A stretch of DNA of 64,000 nt from Aquibium oceanicum (lineage in GTDB: Bacteria > Pseudomonadota > Alphaproteobacteria > Rhizobiales > Rhizobiaceae), in NCBI RefSeq assembly GCF_001889605.1, contig NZ_CP018171.1, forward strand, positions 5,059,501 through 5,123,500. Reading direction: 5' to 3'. Both the position numbers and the translations under genes were made by a program. The notes beneath the pieces were generated by a model. It made no database searches and was not told the origin of the DNA. It worked only from the letters and a program-made list of their open reading frames with translations. Below, piece by piece: positions 28,764 to 36,104 of the stretch (position 1 is the stretch's first letter; each line of letters opens with the position of its first letter).

Positions 28764-28791
28764 GGGGACCAGTTTACTTAACTCGGCTCGC
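28764..28791. repeat. Copy 1 of a short repeat (GGGGAC-AGTTTACTTAA-TCGGC type)
   Basis: Reads GGGGACCAGTTTACTTAA then CTCGGCTCGC. It matches copies at 30700 and (inverted) 30751 with one extra C and one mismatch. It lies between the GH5 gene and the pentapeptide gene and forms, with the inverted copy at 30777, an outward pair around the pentapeptide gene. Confidence 0.85.
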
Positions 28792-28859
28792 ATCCCTCTC
28801 CCGTTCCGTACCCTAGGAGTTGCCGAACGAGGTAACCTATCTCCGGACCGACACCGGCG

Positions 28860-30593
28860 CTACTTACCCTCCCCCGCGTCATCTTGGGATATCCATGCCT
28901 GCCAGCGCGCGACAAACTCTTCCCATTCGAGCACCTCCTTTGGCCAGTGCGCCGGCCAGTCGGGGTGCTCCGGCGTGACACCGCCGGGCAGGTTAACGCT
29001 GGCGTCTCCGAACATCGCGACGATCTGCTCCCTTGACAGCGCCACCTCCGACAGGTCGACATCCTTCACGGTCGCTTTTGACGCCTTTGCGTTCGTGAAG
29101 GATGTCGACCTGTCGACCCCCGCCCCTGAGAGGTTCGCGCCATTGAGCCCCGCCCCTATGAGGTACGCGCCATTAATCCCCGCCCCTGAGAGGTTCGCGC
29201 CATTGAGCCCCGCCCCTGAGAGGTTCGCGTCATTGAGCCCCGCCCATGTGAGGTCCGCGCCATTGAGCCCCGCCCCTGAGAGGTTCGCGCCATTGAGCCC
29301 CGCCATTATAAGATTCGCGCCCTCCAGTCGCGATTCCGCGAAGTTCGCGTGGTCGAACCATCCCTTCGACAGATCGGCGCCCGCAAGGTTGGTCCCGCGC
29401 AGGTCGAGCCGGTAGGGGCGCGCGACATCGCGCCAGGCATACAGCTTTGTTCGCCAGCCCGCATTGTCCTCTCGCCATTTCTCGATGGCTGCGGCGTCCT
29501 CGCTGAGCGGATATGGCGGATACGCCCCGACGGCTTCTTCGTATGCCGGTGCGCCGCCGCTTTCGCGCGCCCGCTGCCGTTGGCCGCGTCGGCCGATGAC
29601 GGTGAGCGCCACCTGGATGTCCTCGCGGGGCCGGACCGGACCGTCATCCGCGCCGCGAATGGCTAACGCCTGGCGGAGTTCTTCCTTCCAGGTTTCGAGC
29701 GCCTTCATCGACCCGTCGATGTCCCCGAGGTCGAACTCCGGCGGTTCCGGCAGCACCGGCGCCTGCGACGCAGGCGCGTTCTCGCGGATGTAGGCGCAGA
29801 GGATCTCCATGATCTGGATATGGTCGCGCAGGCTGTCCTGCGCGATCCGCTCCAGCGCGTAGATGGCGCCGATGCGAACCTCCAGGTTGGGGCGCGTGCG
29901 CTCGACCGTCTCGCGGTCGACGAGGTCCGCCCCGTCCGGCCCCTTGTCGACCACCAGCCGCCCCTCGGCGTCGCGCAGCCATCCTCCGTCGTCGCCCTTG
30001 CGGTAGCGTGGCGTCTCGATCACCTGCTTTACAGTCTTCTCCGCCCCCAGCCCCTCGACCGCCTTGTTGATGCGGTCGGTGATCATGCCTTGTTCGGCCA
30101 CGTTCACCGTCTTCTGCGCCACGATCGCGCGCCAGATGACGAAGGGCGCGCCGAGGATCGCCACGACCAGCACGCCCGCCGCCGCCGCGCTGCTCGTGAG
30201 GCCCGACCCCTCGGCGGTCGCGACCGCCGGCCCGCCCCGGATCGCGACGAGGAGCAGCGAGAACGCCGCCCCGATGGCCAGCACCACCAGCGCAGCCACG
30301 ACCGGGACGAGCGCGAGGAGAAGCCAGGTGAAAGCGTGCAGCACCGGCCGGTCGTCGGCGTCCCGCCGCGCCAGCCCGAGCCGGTCCATGCGTGCGACGA
30401 GGGCCTTGTGCCAGCTCTCCCGCGTCGCCCACAGATGCGCCAGCCACGCCGCAATGCCGATCAGCGCCGCCGCGAACAGGATCGCGCCGAAAAAGCTCCA
30501 GCCGTACAGCGAAAAGGGCAGCGTCAGCGTGATGCTGATCGGTTCCGAACCGCCCGCCAAGGGAACCGCTGGTGTCGTCATCCCCGGTTGCAT
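28860..30593 (-). CDS. Membrane pentapeptide-repeat protein
   Basis: A 577-residue protein. Three strongly hydrophobic segments (about 20-52, 80-120 and 140-165) give an N-terminal membrane part. Then comes a conserved helix region with NLEVRIGAIYALERIAQDS and DHIQIMEILCAYIRENAP. A Pro/Glu/Gly-rich linker leads to a C-terminal pentapeptide beta-helix with six decapeptides of the LNGANLSGAG type, and a tail with FGDASVNLPGG and WPAHWPKEVLEWE. The function of this family is unknown. ATG 30593 follows a GGCGAGGGGGG run; ATG 30581 is an alternative. A frame continuing to 30737 would encode only the repeats upstream. The gene is bracketed by inverted short repeats. Confidence 0.85.
   Translation of the reverse strand: MQPGMTTPAVPLAGGSEPISITLTLPFSLYGWSFFGAILFAAALIGIAAWLAHLWATRESWHKALVARMDRLGLARRDADDRPVLHAFTWLLLALVPVVAALVVLAIGAAFSLLLVAIRGGPAVATAEGSGLTSSAAAAGVLVVAILGAPFVIWRAIVAQKTVNVAEQGMITDRINKAVEGLGAEKTVKQVIETPRYRKGDDGGWLRDAEGRLVVDKGPDGADLVDRETVERTRPNLEVRIGAIYALERIAQDSLRDHIQIMEILCAYIRENAPASQAPVLPEPPEFDLGDIDGSMKALETWKEELRQALAIRGADDGPVRPREDIQVALTVIGRRGQRQRARESGGAPAYEEAVGAYPPYPLSEDAAAIEKWREDNAGWRTKLYAWRDVARPYRLDLRGTNLAGADLSKGWFDHANFAESRLEGANLIMAGLNGANLSGAGLNGADLTWAGLNDANLSGAGLNGANLSGAGINGAYLIGAGLNGANLSGAGVDRSTSFTNAKASKATVKDVDLSEVALSREQIVAMFGDASVNLPGGVTPEHPDWPAHWPKEVLEWEEFVARWQAWISQDDAGEGK
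29049..29115. repeat. 21-bp perfect palindrome inside the pentapeptide gene
   Basis: Two 21-base arms, 29049-29069 (beginning CGACAGGTCGAC and ending CTTCAC) and 29095-29115, are perfect reverse complements with a 25-base spacer. They encode the end of the pentapeptide domain (VDRSTSFT on one arm, VKDVDLS on the other). A stem of this length can form a hairpin in RNA or a cruciform in DNA. Confidence 0.95.
29131..29310. repeat. 30-bp tandem repeat, six units (coding)
   Basis: Six head-to-tail units of 30 bases, starting at 29131, 29161, 29191, 29221, 29251 and 29281, each beginning AGGTTCGCGCCATTGAG or a close variant, with a partial unit before the first. They encode decapeptides of the LNGANLSGAG form on the minus strand. 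Unit-to-unit identity is very high compared with the usual divergence of pentapeptide repeats. Confidence 0.97.
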
Positions 30594-30652
30594 CCCCCCT
30601 CGCCCACCACCGACTATCGCGGCGGGCGGAGACGCGGTCAAGCACGCGGGCC

Positions 30653-30701
30653 GCGAGGAGCGAGGAGCGAGGAGCGAGGGGCGAGGGGCGAGGGGCGAGG
30701 G
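30653..30701. repeat. Heptamer tandem repeat, seven units
   Basis: Seven consecutive 7-mers: three of GCGAGGA followed by four of GCGAGGG, 49 bases in all. The block lies 60 bases upstream of the pentapeptide gene start and abuts the repeat copy at 30700. Polypurine on one strand, so slippage is expected. Confidence 0.95.
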
Positions 30702-30722
30702 GGACAGTTTACTTAATTCGGC
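30700..30722. repeat. Copy 2 of the short repeat
   Basis: GGGGACAGTTTACTTAATTCGGC, left arm of an inverted pair with 30755-30777 (perfect 23-base match, 32-base spacer). Lies between the heptamer block and ruvB. Confidence 0.9.
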
Positions 30723-30750
30723 AGTCGTCAACGGCATCGCAACCAGAGGC

Positions 30751-30777
30751 GCGAGCCGAATTAAGTAAACTGTCCCC
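30751..30777. repeat. Copy 3 of the short repeat, inverted
   Basis: Reads GCGAGCCGAATT then AAGTAAACTGTCCCC. Its reverse complement matches copy 1 at 28764 across about 27 bases including the GCTCGC end, and copy 2 at 30700 across 23 bases. It ends 15 bases before the ruvB stop codon. Confidence 0.9.
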
Positions 30778-30791
30778 GGTACTGCGCCCCC

Positions 30792-31829
30792 CTACTCCTC
30801 CTCGAACAGCCGCCCTTGCACTTCGGCCATATTCCGCGGTGGCACGAGACCCATGTGCTTCCAGGCGTTGCCGGTCAGCACCCTGCCGCGCGGGGTGCGC
30901 TGGATGAAGCCCTGCTGGATCAGGTAGGGCTCGATGATGTCCTCGATCGCGTCGCGCGGCTCCGAGAGGCCGGCGGCGATGGTCTCGATCCCCACCGGCC
31001 CGCCGCCGAAATTCCTCAGGATCATGGAAAGGTAGCGCCGATCGAGGCTGTCGAGCCCCAGCGCGTCGACTTCGAGCCGCGACAGCGCCTCGTCGGCGAC
31101 GGTGCGGGTGACGCTCTCGGCGCCCGCCACCGAGGCGAAGTCGCGAACGCGCCGCAGCAGCCGGCCGGCGATGCGCGGCGTGCCGCGCGCGCGCCTTGCG
31201 ATCTCCAGCGCGCCGTCGTCGCTCATCGGCAGCGCCAGGATGCGCGCGCCGCGCCGCACGATGAGTTCCAGTTCCTCGACCGTGTAGAAATCGAGCCGGA
31301 CCGGAATGCCGAAGCGGTCGCGCAGAGGATTGGTGATCAGGCCGAGGCGGGTGGTGGCGGCCACCAAGGTGAAGCGGGCGAGGTCGATCTTGACCGAACG
31401 CGCCGCCGGCCCTTCGCCGATGATCAGGTCGAGCTGGAAATCCTCCATGGCAGGATAGAGGATCTCCTCCACGGCGGGGGAAAGCCGGTGGATCTCGTCG
31501 ATGAAGAGCACGTCGCGCTCCTCGAGATTGGTCAGGAGCGCCGCGAGGTCGCCGGCCTTGGCGATCACGGGCCCGGAGGTGGAACGGAAGTTCACCCCGA
31601 GTTCCTTGGCCATGATCTGTGCCAGCGTGGTCTTGCCCAGCCCCGGCGGGCCAACGAAGAGCACGTGATCGAGCGCCTCGCCGCGCGACTTCGCGGCCTC
31701 CACGAAGACCTTGAGGTTGGCGCGCGCCGCCGCCTGGCCGACGAACTCGTCCAGCGACTGCGGGCGCAGAGTGACGTCGACGTCCTCGCCGCGCTTTTCC
31801 GGCGTGATCAGGCGGGGGGCGGTGGTCAT
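30792..31829 (-). CDS. ruvB: Holliday junction DNA helicase RuvB
   Basis: A 345-residue AAA+ motor that drives branch migration with RuvA. Walker A GPPGLGKT, Walker [10 protein letters not shown], sensor ATTRLG and the C-terminal winged-helix [13 protein letters not shown] are present. It is 38 bases downstream of ruvA. Its 3' end is next to a repeat cluster that separates it from the pentapeptide gene. Confidence 0.98.
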   Translation of the reverse strand: MTTAPRLITPEKRGEDVDVTLRPQSLDEFVGQAAARANLKVFVEAAKSRGEALDHVLFVGPPGLGKTTLAQIMAKELGVNFRSTSGPVIAKAGDLAALLTNLEERDVLFIDEIHRLSPAVEEILYPAMEDFQLDLIIGEGPAARSVKIDLARFTLVAATTRLGLITNPLRDRFGIPVRLDFYTVEELELIVRRGARILALPMSDDGALEIARRARGTPRIAGRLLRRVRDFASVAGAESVTRTVADEALSRLEVDALGLDSLDRRYLSMILRNFGGGPVGIETIAAGLSEPRDAIEDIIEPYLIQQGFIQRTPRGRVLTGNAWKHMGLVPPRNMAEVQGRLFEEE

Positions 31830-31866
31830 CGTTGACCGGTATCCGATTTCACCGGCAATGGGTCAA

Positions 31867-32487
31867 TCACCGCGCCAGTTCCTTCAACCCCAGCCGGATC
31901 AGCTTCGCCGAATCCGCGCCCTCGCCCGCCGCCTTCATCGCCGCCGCGATCGCGTTCGCCGCGACGTCGCGCGAATAGCCGAGATTGGTCAGCGCCGAGA
32001 CCGCATCGGCCACCGGGGCCGGCGCCACGCCCTCGCCGAGCTCCTGCTTCAGGCCCATCGTCCCCGACGCGGCGCCCGTATAGGCCGGCGCCTTGTCGCG
32101 AAGTTCCGTCACGATGCGCTCCGCCACCTTCTTGCCGACGCCGGGCGCCCGCGCCACCATCGCGACGTCGCGCAGCGCCACCGCGTTGGCGAGTTCGGAG
32201 GCCGAGAGCGTCGACAATACGGCCAGCGCAACCTTGGCGCCGACGCCCTGCACGTTGTTCTGCAGCAGCCGGAACCATTCCCGCTCCAGGGCGGACCCGA
32301 ACCCGTAGAGGCGGATCATGTCTTCGCGCACATAGGTCTCGATGAACAACGTCACCGCCTCGCCGACCCCCGGGAGAGCGGCCAGCGTGCGAGCAGGGCA
32401 GAAGGCGACGTAGCCCACGCCATGCACGTCCACGACGCAATGATCCTCTGAGATCTCGTCCAGCGTCCCCTTGAGCTTGCCGATCAT
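31867..32487 (-). CDS. ruvA: Holliday junction DNA helicase subunit RuvA
   Basis: A 206-residue protein with the N-terminal OB fold ([12 protein letters not shown]...[11 protein letters not shown]), tandem helix-hairpin-helix motifs ([14 protein letters not shown] and [13 protein letters not shown]) and the small C-terminal domain that contacts RuvB. It binds four-way junctions and loads RuvB. The ATG at 32487 overlaps the vapC stop codon (ATGA), so translation may be coupled to the toxin gene rather than to ruvC as in the usual operon. Confidence 0.97.
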   Translation of the reverse strand: MIGKLKGTLDEISEDHCVVDVHGVGYVAFCPARTLAALPGVGEAVTLFIETYVREDMIRLYGFGSALEREWFRLLQNNVQGVGAKVALAVLSTLSASELANAVALRDVAMVARAPGVGKKVAERIVTELRDKAPAYTGAASGTMGLKQELGEGVAPAPVADAVSALTNLGYSRDVAANAIAAAMKAAGEGADSAKLIRLGLKELAR

Positions 32488-32897
32488 GGATGCGTCTCTG
32501 GCGAAATGATCTCGAGGGATGGGAAGTAGGTGGCGTAGCGCCTGGAATCGCGGGTTAGCACTGCGTGTCCCTCCACTTCCGCATGCGCCCCGACCAGGAA
32601 ATCGGGCAGGGTGCGCTCGCGCAAGCCGCCGGCGCGTCGATAAGCCCGATGGGCCTGCCCAGCGCGAAAGGCGACTTCGAACGAGAGAGACAGCTTTTCC
32701 AGAACGAGGCCGGAAAGTGCGCGGCTCAACGCCTCCGGCGAAGCGAAGCTGGCGCCGATCTCGGACCAGATGATGGGATTGACCACCAGCGGCCGCTTGC
32801 CGCCCAGTTCGACGAGCTTGCCCGCGGACCATTCCGCCGTGTCGCTTCCAAGCATCACGTCGAAGAAGATGTTGGAATCAACGAGAACCGAGGTCAT
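32484..32897 (-). CDS. vapC: VapC-like PIN-domain toxin
   Basis: A 137-residue PIN-domain protein. [13 protein letters not shown] carries the first acidic residue, [10 protein letters not shown] the second (Glu), and [30 protein letters not shown] the third and fourth (Asp) of the PIN metal site. Such toxins cut tRNA or rRNA and are neutralised by the antitoxin. Its start lies inside the vapB 3' end (20-base overlap) and its stop overlaps the ruvA start. All four acidic positions are present, so the enzyme looks intact. Confidence 0.9.
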   Translation of the reverse strand: MTSVLVDSNIFFDVMLGSDTAEWSAGKLVELGGKRPLVVNPIIWSEIGASFASPEALSRALSGLVLEKLSLSFEVAFRAGQAHRAYRRAGGLRERTLPDFLVGAHAEVEGHAVLTRDSRRYATYFPSLEIISPETHP

Positions 32898-33150
32898 CGC
32901 GCTCGCCCCGGACAGTATCGAAATACTCGTCGGCCGTCATTCCCCCCAAATCCAACGTGCCAGCCACTCGGGAGGTCCACTTGCGGATGGATTCGGCCCG
33001 TTCGACATCCCGCTCACCGGGGGGCGAGAGGCGAAGTATCACCTCGCCGTCATTGTCGTTGACGAACTCCACCTCCGAGCCCGGCTCGATGCCGAGCTGG
33101 TCGCGGATTTCCTTGGGAATAGTCACCTGGCCTTTGGACGTGACGCGCAT
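32878..33150 (-). CDS. vapB: VapB-like AbrB/MazE-type antitoxin
   Basis: A 90-residue protein with an N-terminal SpoVT/AbrB swapped-hairpin DNA-binding domain (MRVTSKGQVTIPKEIRDQLGI, GSEVEFV) and a polar C-terminal tail that would bind the toxin. It overlaps vapC by 20 bases. A perfect 9-bp palindrome directly upstream, next to the start codon, is the probable autoregulation site. The pair lies between ruvC and ruvA. Confidence 0.93.
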   Translation of the reverse strand: MRVTSKGQVTIPKEIRDQLGIEPGSEVEFVNDNDGEVILRLSPPGERDVERAESIRKWTSRVAGTLDLGGMTADEYFDTVRGERDDLGSR

Positions 33151-33173
33151 GGTAATACCTCTTCGGTATTACC
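33151..33173 (-). promoter_or_regulatory. Probable VapB operator
   Basis: GGTAATACC and GGTATTACC form a perfect 9-bp inverted repeat with a 5-base spacer. The right edge touches the vapB ATG, and the GAAGAGG ribosome site lies across the spacer and one arm, so binding here would block both transcription initiation and possibly translation. Position and symmetry fit TA autoregulation. Confidence 0.75.
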
Positions 33174-33208
33174 TACGCATCACGATAGAACAAGTCAAGA
33201 ACAAACCG

Positions 33209-33730
33209 TCATGCGACGCGCGCGGCGGCGGCAGCCAGTCTCCCCGTCACGCTCTGCCGGTGATGCGCGTGGCAGATCGCGATCGCCAGCGCGTCGGCGG
33301 CATCGTCGGTATCGAACACGGCGCGCGGCATCAGCACCTTTACCATCATGTGGATCTGCTTCTTGTCGCCGTGCCCCACGCCGATCACGGACTTCTTCAC
33401 CGCGTTCGGCGCATATTCGGAGACCCTCAGCCCCGCCTTCGCCGGAACCAGCATGGCGATCCCCCGCGCCTGGCCGAGCTTCAGCGTGGCGACCGCATCC
33501 TTGTTGACGAAGGTCTGCTCCACCGCCGCTTCGTCGGGCATCTCCGCGTGGATGATCGCGGCCAGACCGTCATGCAACGCGCACAGCCGGGAGGCGAGGT
33601 CTGCCTTGGCGTCCGAGACGACCGTACCGGCACCGACGAAGCGCAGCGTGTTCCCGCAGGTCTCCACGATGCCCCAGCCGGTGCGGCGCAGGCCGGGATC
33701 TATGCCGATGATGCGAATCGTTTCAGCCAT
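33209..33730 (-). CDS. ruvC: Crossover junction endodeoxyribonuclease RuvC
   Basis: A 173-residue resolvase. The RNase H-like core shows [13 protein letters not shown] (first Asp), VEQTFV (Glu), and [16 protein letters not shown] (last acidic pair), the four metal ligands of RuvC. It cuts Holliday junctions that RuvAB moves. The vapBC pair lies downstream, before ruvA; the vapB operator sits 36 bases after the ruvC stop codon. Confidence 0.97.
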   Translation of the reverse strand: MAETIRIIGIDPGLRRTGWGIVETCGNTLRFVGAGTVVSDAKADLASRLCALHDGLAAIIHAEMPDEAAVEQTFVNKDAVATLKLGQARGIAMLVPAKAGLRVSEYAPNAVKKSVIGVGHGDKKQIHMMVKVLMPRAVFDTDDAADALAIAICHAHHRQSVTGRLAAAAARVA

Positions 33731-33741
33731 GGACCTACTCT

Positions 33742-34659
33742 ATGCGGGCGCAGGACCATTGCCATCCGGATGTGAACAAATATGAAACAAAACCGTGTCG
33801 CCCGATCGACCGGGCCGGCGCGGAACCATCTTTCCCGCAGCCCTCGCGGCCTGCTTACCGGGAGGCTCCCGCCCTGCTTCCGCCGCTCCCCGAACTAGAG
33901 ACCGCCCTTATCCTGCTCCTCGCGACGGTCTTCGTCGCCGGCGTGGCGCGGGGGCTTTCGGGCTTCGGCACCGGGATGATCGTCGCTCCCGTGGCGGCCG
34001 CGCTCTACGGTCCGCGCGTCGCGCTGGTGGTGATCGTCATCATGGACTCGCTCCCGGTCCTGCCCATCACCCTGCCGGCCTTGAAGATCGCGCGATGGAA
34101 GGAGGTCCTGCCGGTGGCGCTCGGCCTGGCGCTGTTTCTCCCGGCGGGCGTCTACGTGCTCAAGCACGGCGACCCGGTCGCCCTGCGATGGTTCATATCG
34201 CTGGCGATCCTCGCCTGCGCGGCGGCGCTGTGGAGCGGGTGGCGCTATCGCGGGCCGCGCGGCGCGCCGGTTTCCTTCGCGGTCGGAGGCGTCGCAGGGC
34301 TTCTGTCCGGCATCGCCTCCATCCCCGGACCTCCGGTCATCATCTACTGGCTTGCATCGAACCTGCCCGCCGCGATCATGCGCGCGAACCTCCTGACCCT
34401 CTTCTTCGTCGGCGAGGGCCTCTCGATCGTCAATCTGTGGGCGGCAGGGCTCTTCGAAGCGGACGCCGTGATGCTCGGGGTCGTGGCGTCGCCAGTCTAT
34501 TTCGCCGGCCTGGCGACCGGCTCGCGCCTCTACGGGCTGGCCAGCGACACGGTCTACCGCCGCGTCACCTTCCTTCTCATCGTCGCAGCCGCGATCCTGG
34601 CGCTGCCGGCGATGCAGCCACTTTTCGCCGCGATCGCCGGAGCGGTCGAGGGAGCCTAG
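33742..34659 (+). CDS. TSUP family permease (TauE/SafE-like)
   Basis: A protein of up to 305 residues with 7-8 membrane helices. VARGLSGFGTGMIVAP and GLLSGIASIPGPPVIIYWLAS are the repeated TauE/SafE motifs. Members export sulfite, sulfoacetate or related anions. The first ATG (33742) has no ribosome site; a GTG at 33772 or a later start near the first helix could be right. Its stop overlaps that of the convergent RcdA-like gene by the sequence CTAG. Confidence 0.85.
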   Translation: MRAQDHCHPDVNKYETKPCRPIDRAGAEPSFPQPSRPAYREAPALLPPLPELETALILLLATVFVAGVARGLSGFGTGMIVAPVAAALYGPRVALVVIVIMDSLPVLPITLPALKIARWKEVLPVALGLALFLPAGVYVLKHGDPVALRWFISLAILACAAALWSGWRYRGPRGAPVSFAVGGVAGLLSGIASIPGPPVIIYWLASNLPAAIMRANLLTLFFVGEGLSIVNLWAAGLFEADAVMLGVVASPVYFAGLATGSRLYGLASDTVYRRVTFLLIVAAAILALPAMQPLFAAIAGAVEGA

Positions 34660-35183
34660 GTCCGGCCGAAAGCCGTGTGCAGCAGCGTGATCTGGTCGGA
34701 AACGGGGTTTGGCCGCGGGGAGGTCTGGACCGGCTCGGCGCCGTGGCCATAGATCTCGTCGTCCATGCGCCGGACCAGCGACTGCAGGCTGAGCGAGCGA
34801 TCCACCAGCGACTTGAACGCCGCGGGGAGCTCTTCCCATCCCGACGCGCCTTCCTGGGCCGACGCAGTGTCGAGCCGCACCTTGGTCTTTTCGGCGGCGA
34901 CCTGCTCGCGGGTCATCTCGCCGGAATTGGCGGCGCGCTGGAGAAGGAGCCAGGATGCGATCTGCATGAGGCGGGTGGTCAGCCGCATGGATTCGGCTGC
35001 GTAGAGAGTGGCACCGATGCGCGACAAGCCCTTCGCCGCGGCGCGCCCGTCGCCATCGAGATATTCGGCGGTCTGCTCCACCAGCCCCATGCCCTCATCG
35101 TAGAGCGGCTTGAAGGAGGCCGAGAAGACGCGGCGCTCGGCGAGCTTGATCGTCGTTGCACTCTGTCTGACAGGCTCACTCAT
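34656..35183 (-). CDS. DUF1465 family protein (RcdA-like)
   Basis: A 175-residue all-helical protein of the DUF1465 family, to which Caulobacter RcdA belongs; RcdA helps deliver CtrA to ClpXP in the cell cycle. Visible are SASFKPLYDEGMGLVEQTAEYLDG, a central MRLTTRLMQIASWLLLQ helix and a C-terminal DEIYG segment. ATG at 35183 was chosen at the conserved N-terminus. It converges with the TSUP gene with overlapping stops. Role in CtrA control in this organism is inferred from the family. Confidence 0.8.
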   Translation of the reverse strand: MSEPVRQSATTIKLAERRVFSASFKPLYDEGMGLVEQTAEYLDGDGRAAAKGLSRIGATLYAAESMRLTTRLMQIASWLLLQRAANSGEMTREQVAAEKTKVRLDTASAQEGASGWEELPAAFKSLVDRSLSLQSLVRRMDDEIYGHGAEPVQTSPRPNPVSDQITLLHTAFGRT

Positions 35184-35514
35184 GACACCACCCCTGTTTG
35201 CCACCGGTCTCACCGACTGCTCAAACGCTATCACGCGTTCACTGTTCCCGCCCAACGACCGGCAGCGCGAAAATGCGACTTCTCCACGGCGGAGGCAAGC
35301 CGTTGTTTAACGAAGGGTTAACGCCGACGCCTTCGTGACGGCCGACGCGGGGCAAAAAAAAGAGCCGCGGAAAGCGGCTCTCAGGAGTTAAACAGGGAGG
35401 CGTCAAACAGAGCAGCCCAGCCGCTCGGTCAGAATCCAGAAGACTGGATGGACATAGTAAACACCCGTAAAGCTTAACGCAGGGTTAACGCCTCGAACGA
35501 AATCTTCATTCTCT
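35184..35514. other. 331-base gap with terminator and possible small RNA
   Basis: No protein gene. On the plus side 35184-35340 has the promoter region of the RcdA-like gene. On the minus strand 35382-35514 leads into a strong intrinsic terminator at 35354-35381. The minus-strand RNA would contain CCTCCC and CTCCTG segments complementary to ribosome-binding sites, in the style of small RNAs of alphaproteobacteria. It may equally be the 3' UTR of the membrane gene that ends at 35515. Confidence 0.45.
35354..35381 (-). terminator. Intrinsic terminator (minus strand)
   Basis: AGAGCCGC and GCGGCTCT form a perfect 8-bp stem with loop TTTCC, followed on the minus strand by eight Ts. This is a textbook Rho-independent terminator for a transcript coming from higher coordinates. 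Confidence 0.92.
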
Positions 35515-35928
35515 TCAAGACGCCCGGGCCGCGACCATGTCACGCTGCCCGACCGAACCCCACACCACGGGAAGCGCGATCCAGGCAAACATCAGCATTC
35601 CCGCGAAGAAACCGAGCGAGGCGACGGCCACCACCGGCTCGATGGCCTCGTTGCCGGCCAGCAGGAAGTAGAGCCCGACGAGCAGAAAAATCCCGCTCAC
35701 CGACTGGAGCCAGAAATGGACCCGGGCCAGCAGCGACCGGCCGACCGAGGGATAGAGGTGATAGAAGAACCCGAAGACCGCCGACATGAGCCAACCCGCC
35801 ACCATGGCGTGGGCGTGAACCGGCATCTGGCCGTGGTCGTGGGTGATCGACATGTGCAGCCCCAGCGACATGCCGAGAATTCCGTAGACGATGGCGAGGG
35901 TGAAGAAGTTGCGTGCAGCGCCCTGCAT
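35515..35928 (-). CDS. Small membrane protein related to cytochrome oxidase subunit I
   Basis: A 137-residue, four-helix membrane protein. HDHGQMPVHAHAMVAGWLMSAVFGFFYHLYP resembles the His-containing helices of the COX1/cbb3/NorB family but the protein is far too short to be a full oxidase subunit. Heme ligands for a complete catalytic site are not all present. A GGAAAGGAAC ribosome site precedes the ATG. Its role is unknown; possibly a heme- or copper-related sensor or assembly factor. Its transcript probably ends at the terminator at 35354. Confidence 0.7.
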   Translation of the reverse strand: MQGAARNFFTLAIVYGILGMSLGLHMSITHDHGQMPVHAHAMVAGWLMSAVFGFFYHLYPSVGRSLLARVHFWLQSVSGIFLLVGLYFLLAGNEAIEPVVAVASLGFFAGMLMFAWIALPVVWGSVGQRDMVAARAS

Positions 35929-36104
35929 TTCGAAAGTTCCTTTCCAGAACGAAGGTCCAGGCGACCGCGCGGCGCCATAGGGCGTCGGGTCGTCTCGGGC
36001 GGTCGGTTAGCATGGGATCCGTATCCGCCCCGTGTCTTGTGTACTCGGCTGCGTGACGGGAACTGTTACATTTTCCACAGGACGCTAAAATTCGTCACAG
36101 CCCC

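Noticed and set aside
29131-29310. Regular 30-bp units that look like CRISPR repeats
   Set aside because: The units are head-to-tail with no spacers, remain in frame, and code for pentapeptides; no cas genes nearby.
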